DNA from: JANMDR01 sp043760555
Lineage (GTDB): Bacteria; Pseudomonadota; Gammaproteobacteria; Burkholderiales; Usitatibacteraceae
Length of the DNA stretch: 8,114 nucleotides
Direction: 5' to 3'
Assembly: GCA_043760555.1 (NCBI GenBank)
Contig: JAYUOW010000304.1
Coordinates: 1 to 8,114, forward strand
The notes under the pieces are model-generated. The model ran no database searches and was not told the origin of the DNA. It worked only from the letters and a program-made list of their open reading frames with translations. Shown piece after piece: positions 6,794-8,114 of this stretch. Within the stretch, counting starts at the first letter, position 1; every line of letters begins with the position of its first letter. Both the position numbers and the translations under genes were made by a program.

Positions 6794-7725
6794 CATTACC
6801 CAGGGCAGCCTTGCGCTTTGCGGGTGAAGCACCGCTTGATTTTCCTTCAATCCGTGCGGGTGTAGCGGGTGAAAATGAGTTTCTGTGTGTACCCGTTGCC
6901 TCCCAAGGCAGAGCCCGGTTTGGCGAAATTTTTACTATACCTGCTATCAGTAGAGAGGATGCTCAAGCGCGACTTGAGCGTTACATTGCGCTTGATTCTC
7001 CGCTTGGCGGCTTGATGTCTACATTGGCACCATACGCGGCCGACTCGATGCGACGCGCAAGGGATACTTATCATGCCGGTTTGCTCGCAAATAAAGCAGA
7101 CTGGCTGGCAGGCGGTGGCACCTACAACGAAAAGTGGAAGAAATTGGCGGAGAAATCTCGTGAGCAGTTGCGAGCAAGCGTGCAAAAGGGGAGCGGTTTT
7201 AGCAGATTCGAGTACGAACTCATCGACAGGCCACGTTTGCCAAGCCCTAAACGAACGCTTTATGCGAATGGCGTCACCAATCGAACTGGTGACGAAGTAT
7301 TCGATACGATAAATGCTTCTTTTAAATCGAATCCTGCAGTCGATAAAGTTTCAAGGGTTTCGGCAAAAGCCGCACGCGTTTTGCCAACAATCTCCTTCGC
7401 GGTTAGCGCAGTGGAGCTCTCAACTTTAGCAGCTAGAGTTTACTCAGCAGCTGATGAAAAATCTGAAGCAATTGCATTGGGTGCTTTTTTTAGGGAGGCA
7501 GGATCAACAGTTGGTGCAGTTGGCGGCGGTGCGCTGGGATCACTTGTGTGCGCCACCCAGGCTTTTGGCACCTCTGGGGTAGGTATTATTGGTTGTGGGG
7601 TAATAATCGGCGGCGCCTCCTATGCTGGTAGTGACCTTGGTGTAGCAGCGGGCGAGCTTGCATTTGACTTAATCGGACCCTCAACCATGAAGTTACTAAG
7701 TGCAATCAAGTCAGGCTCGCCTTAA
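6790..7725 (+). CDS. Uncharacterised protein with C-terminal glycine-zipper-like membrane segment
   Basis: I do not recognise this 311-residue protein. Its ATG lies in the ATGA overlap with the stop of the 1021-residue gene, which implies translational coupling and a shared role. The first 200 residues are soluble-looking and mixed, with Trp/Lys-rich helices around 100-130. Residues about 231-296 are glycine- and alanine-rich and hydrophobic (VGAVGGGALGSLVC, then GVGIIGCGVIIGG, then GSDLGVAAGELAFDLI), with Gly repeated at close intervals and two cysteines (254, 269). Such glycine-zipper-like segments occur in membrane-inserting proteins, including some secreted toxins; this is a comparison of pattern, not a family match. 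No N-terminal signal peptide is seen. A membrane-active partner of the large protein is plausible, but an inner-membrane anchor or a non-toxic structural role would fit as well. Confidence 0.85.
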   Translation: MTLPRAALRFAGEAPLDFPSIRAGVAGENEFLCVPVASQGRARFGEIFTIPAISREDAQARLERYIALDSPLGGLMSTLAPYAADSMRRARDTYHAGLLANKADWLAGGGTYNEKWKKLAEKSREQLRASVQKGSGFSRFEYELIDRPRLPSPKRTLYANGVTNRTGDEVFDTINASFKSNPAVDKVSRVSAKAARVLPTISFAVSAVELSTLAARVYSAADEKSEAIALGAFFREAGSTVGAVGGGALGSLVCATQAFGTSGVGIIGCGVIIGGASYAGSDLGVAAGELAFDLIGPSTMKLLSAIKSGSP

Positions 7726-7733
7726 TTTGTTTA

Positions 7734-7753
7734 CGCATAAATGCGCATAAATG
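7734..7753. repeat. Tandem 10-bp repeat (CGCATAAATG twice)
   Basis: CGCATAAATG occurs at 7734-7743 and again at 7744-7753, nine bases after the stop of the 311-residue gene. The second copy runs directly into GGGTCAGACTTCATT. I recall similar GGGGTCAGAC-type sequences next to small transposase genes in many proteobacteria, but no transposase is present here, so a mobile origin is only a suspicion. Confidence 0.5.
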
Positions 7754-7824
7754 GGGTCAGACTTCATTAAATTGATAACGGCATTTCAAAATATTTGGCG
7801 CCTTTATTTCCCGCGATTAACCCT

Positions 7825-7855
7825 CTGTAGATGCCCTAAATTAGGGCATCTACAG
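7825..7855. repeat. 31-bp perfect palindrome (REP-like hairpin)
   Basis: CTGTAGATGCCCTA (7825-7838), loop AAT, then TAGGGCATCTACAG (7842-7855) form 14-bp perfect arms. Neither side has a T run, so a Rho-independent terminator is unlikely in the usual form. It may protect the 3' end of the operon message, act as a repetitive extragenic palindrome, or mark a mobile-element end. Confidence 0.85.
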
Positions 7856-7969
7856 CCACTTTAAAATCACCAGACGCGCGCTCGCGTCCGCTCAATTCGC
7901 GCAAATTCAATCACTGGAAAATTCTTTTGGGCGCGATAAACCAGTTCGCCCGACAGTGGCTGGCTCACC

Positions 7970-7997
7970 AACGCTAGAAAGTTACAGTACTAGCGTT
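7970..7997. repeat. 8-bp inverted repeat
   Basis: AACGCTAG (7970-7977) and CTAGCGTT (7990-7997) are perfect inverted arms around 12 nt, upstream of the promoter at the right edge. It could be a protein-binding or recombination site or chance; nothing nearby explains it. Confidence 0.4.
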
Positions 7998-8021
7998 AAG
8001 CCTACGCAAGAATCAGCCTAG

Positions 8022-8050
8022 TTGACCACTTTTATGACCATAGGCATAAT
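8022..8050 (+). promoter_or_regulatory. Sigma70-like promoter of the edge antitoxin gene
   Basis: TTGACC (8022-8027) and CATAAT (8045-8050) are separated by exactly 17 bases, each one base off consensus. Transcription would start near 8057, about 20 bases before ATG 8079. This is the best promoter match I found in the window. Confidence 0.6.
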
Positions 8051-8058
8051 AATGGTCA
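8035..8058. promoter_or_regulatory. Operator-like inverted repeat overlapping the -10 box
   Basis: TGACCAT (8035-8041) and ATGGTCA (8052-8058) are 7-bp inverted arms around 10 bases that include the -10 box. A third TGACCA lies at 8023-8028 within the -35. A palindrome across the promoter suits the self-repression known for Phd/YefM-type toxin-antitoxin operons; the binding protein is inferred. Confidence 0.55.
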
Positions 8059-8078
8059 AATCATTCAGAAAGCGCATT

Positions 8079-8114
8079 ATGACTACCATCCAAGCTTCAT
8101 TATTCAAAGCCAAA
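8079..8114 (+). CDS. Phd/YefM-family antitoxin, N-terminus only (cut by window edge)
   Basis: Twelve codons are visible, reading MTTIQASLFKAK. Phd/YefM-type antitoxins commonly begin with a near-identical pattern (M-x-x-I-x-A-S-x-F-K-A-K, then usually a Cys-Leu stretch). These proteins bind DNA through this N-terminal domain and neutralise a partner toxin (Doc, YoeB or VapC type) encoded just downstream, here beyond the window. The promoter and overlapping palindrome immediately upstream fit such an operon. No strong ribosome binding site is seen before ATG 8079. The call rests on very few residues plus the context. Confidence 0.6.
   Translation, partial: MTTIQASLFKAK

Larger units (their letters stand above)
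7726..8078. other. Repeat-rich intergenic region
   Basis: About 350 bases between the 311-residue gene and the edge antitoxin contain no convincing gene on either strand. It holds a 10-bp tandem repeat, a GGGGTCAGAC motif, a 31-bp palindrome, an 8-bp inverted repeat and the promoter/operator of the following gene, each listed separately. No clear intrinsic terminator (hairpin plus T run) was found after 7725. Confidence 0.7.

Noticed and set aside
7825..7855. Rho-independent terminator after the two-gene unit
   Set aside because: The hairpin is strong but no T run follows on either strand, and it is 100 bases past the stop.
7845..8021. An open frame ending in TAG at 8019-8021
   Set aside because: There is no ATG and no ribosome binding site, the frame begins within the palindrome, and the residues match nothing I know; probably chance, possibly a gene remnant.

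Overview
The window looks like the end of a conserved chromosomal gene followed by an accessory hotspot in a proteobacterium, most likely a betaproteobacterium. That placement rests on the C-terminal wording of the GMP synthase as I recall the family; no search was possible. All recognisable genes are on the + strand. No tRNA, rRNA, CRISPR array, integrase or transposase gene was seen.

Layout. (1) 37-1629 is a complete guaA (GMP synthase). (2) 1630-2756 holds a YhcG-type PD-(D/E)XK nuclease gene split into two overlapping ORFs by a one-base frameshift at an A6 tract. (3) 2767-3592 is a broken second copy of the guaA 3' end. It is interrupted by the last 21 codons of a RelE/HigB-like (Gp49-type) toxin and an intact XRE antitoxin gene. 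The extreme guaA 3' end is repeated almost perfectly (33 bp, one mismatch) at 1597-1629 and 3560-3592, bounding a 1.96-kb segment. The guaA 3' end is a known integration site for genomic islands, so this segment reads as an island remnant that has lost its integrase. In one 183-base stretch, 21 of 24 differences from the resident guaA are synonymous, so this tail probably came from another lineage's working guaA rather than a recent local duplication.

(4) 3728-7725 is a tightly coupled two-gene unit (ATGA overlap). It encodes a 1021-residue protein and a 311-residue protein, neither of which I can assign to a named family. The large one starts with an SH3b-like domain and has a Ser-rich amphipathic hairpin region inside what looks like a beta domain, plus a C-terminal beta-rich module. 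The small one ends in a glycine-rich, glycine-zipper-like hydrophobic segment typical of proteins that enter or sit in membranes. Neither has an obvious signal peptide. This pair is the best candidate for an undescribed system; a scaffold/carrier plus membrane-active partner is a working guess only.

(5) 7726-8078 is non-coding and rich in inverted and direct repeats. (6) At the right edge a good sigma70-like promoter overlaps an operator-like palindrome and leads into the first 12 codons of what looks like a Phd/YefM-family antitoxin. The accessory genes are thus flanked by toxin-antitoxin pieces, one decayed and one apparently starting.
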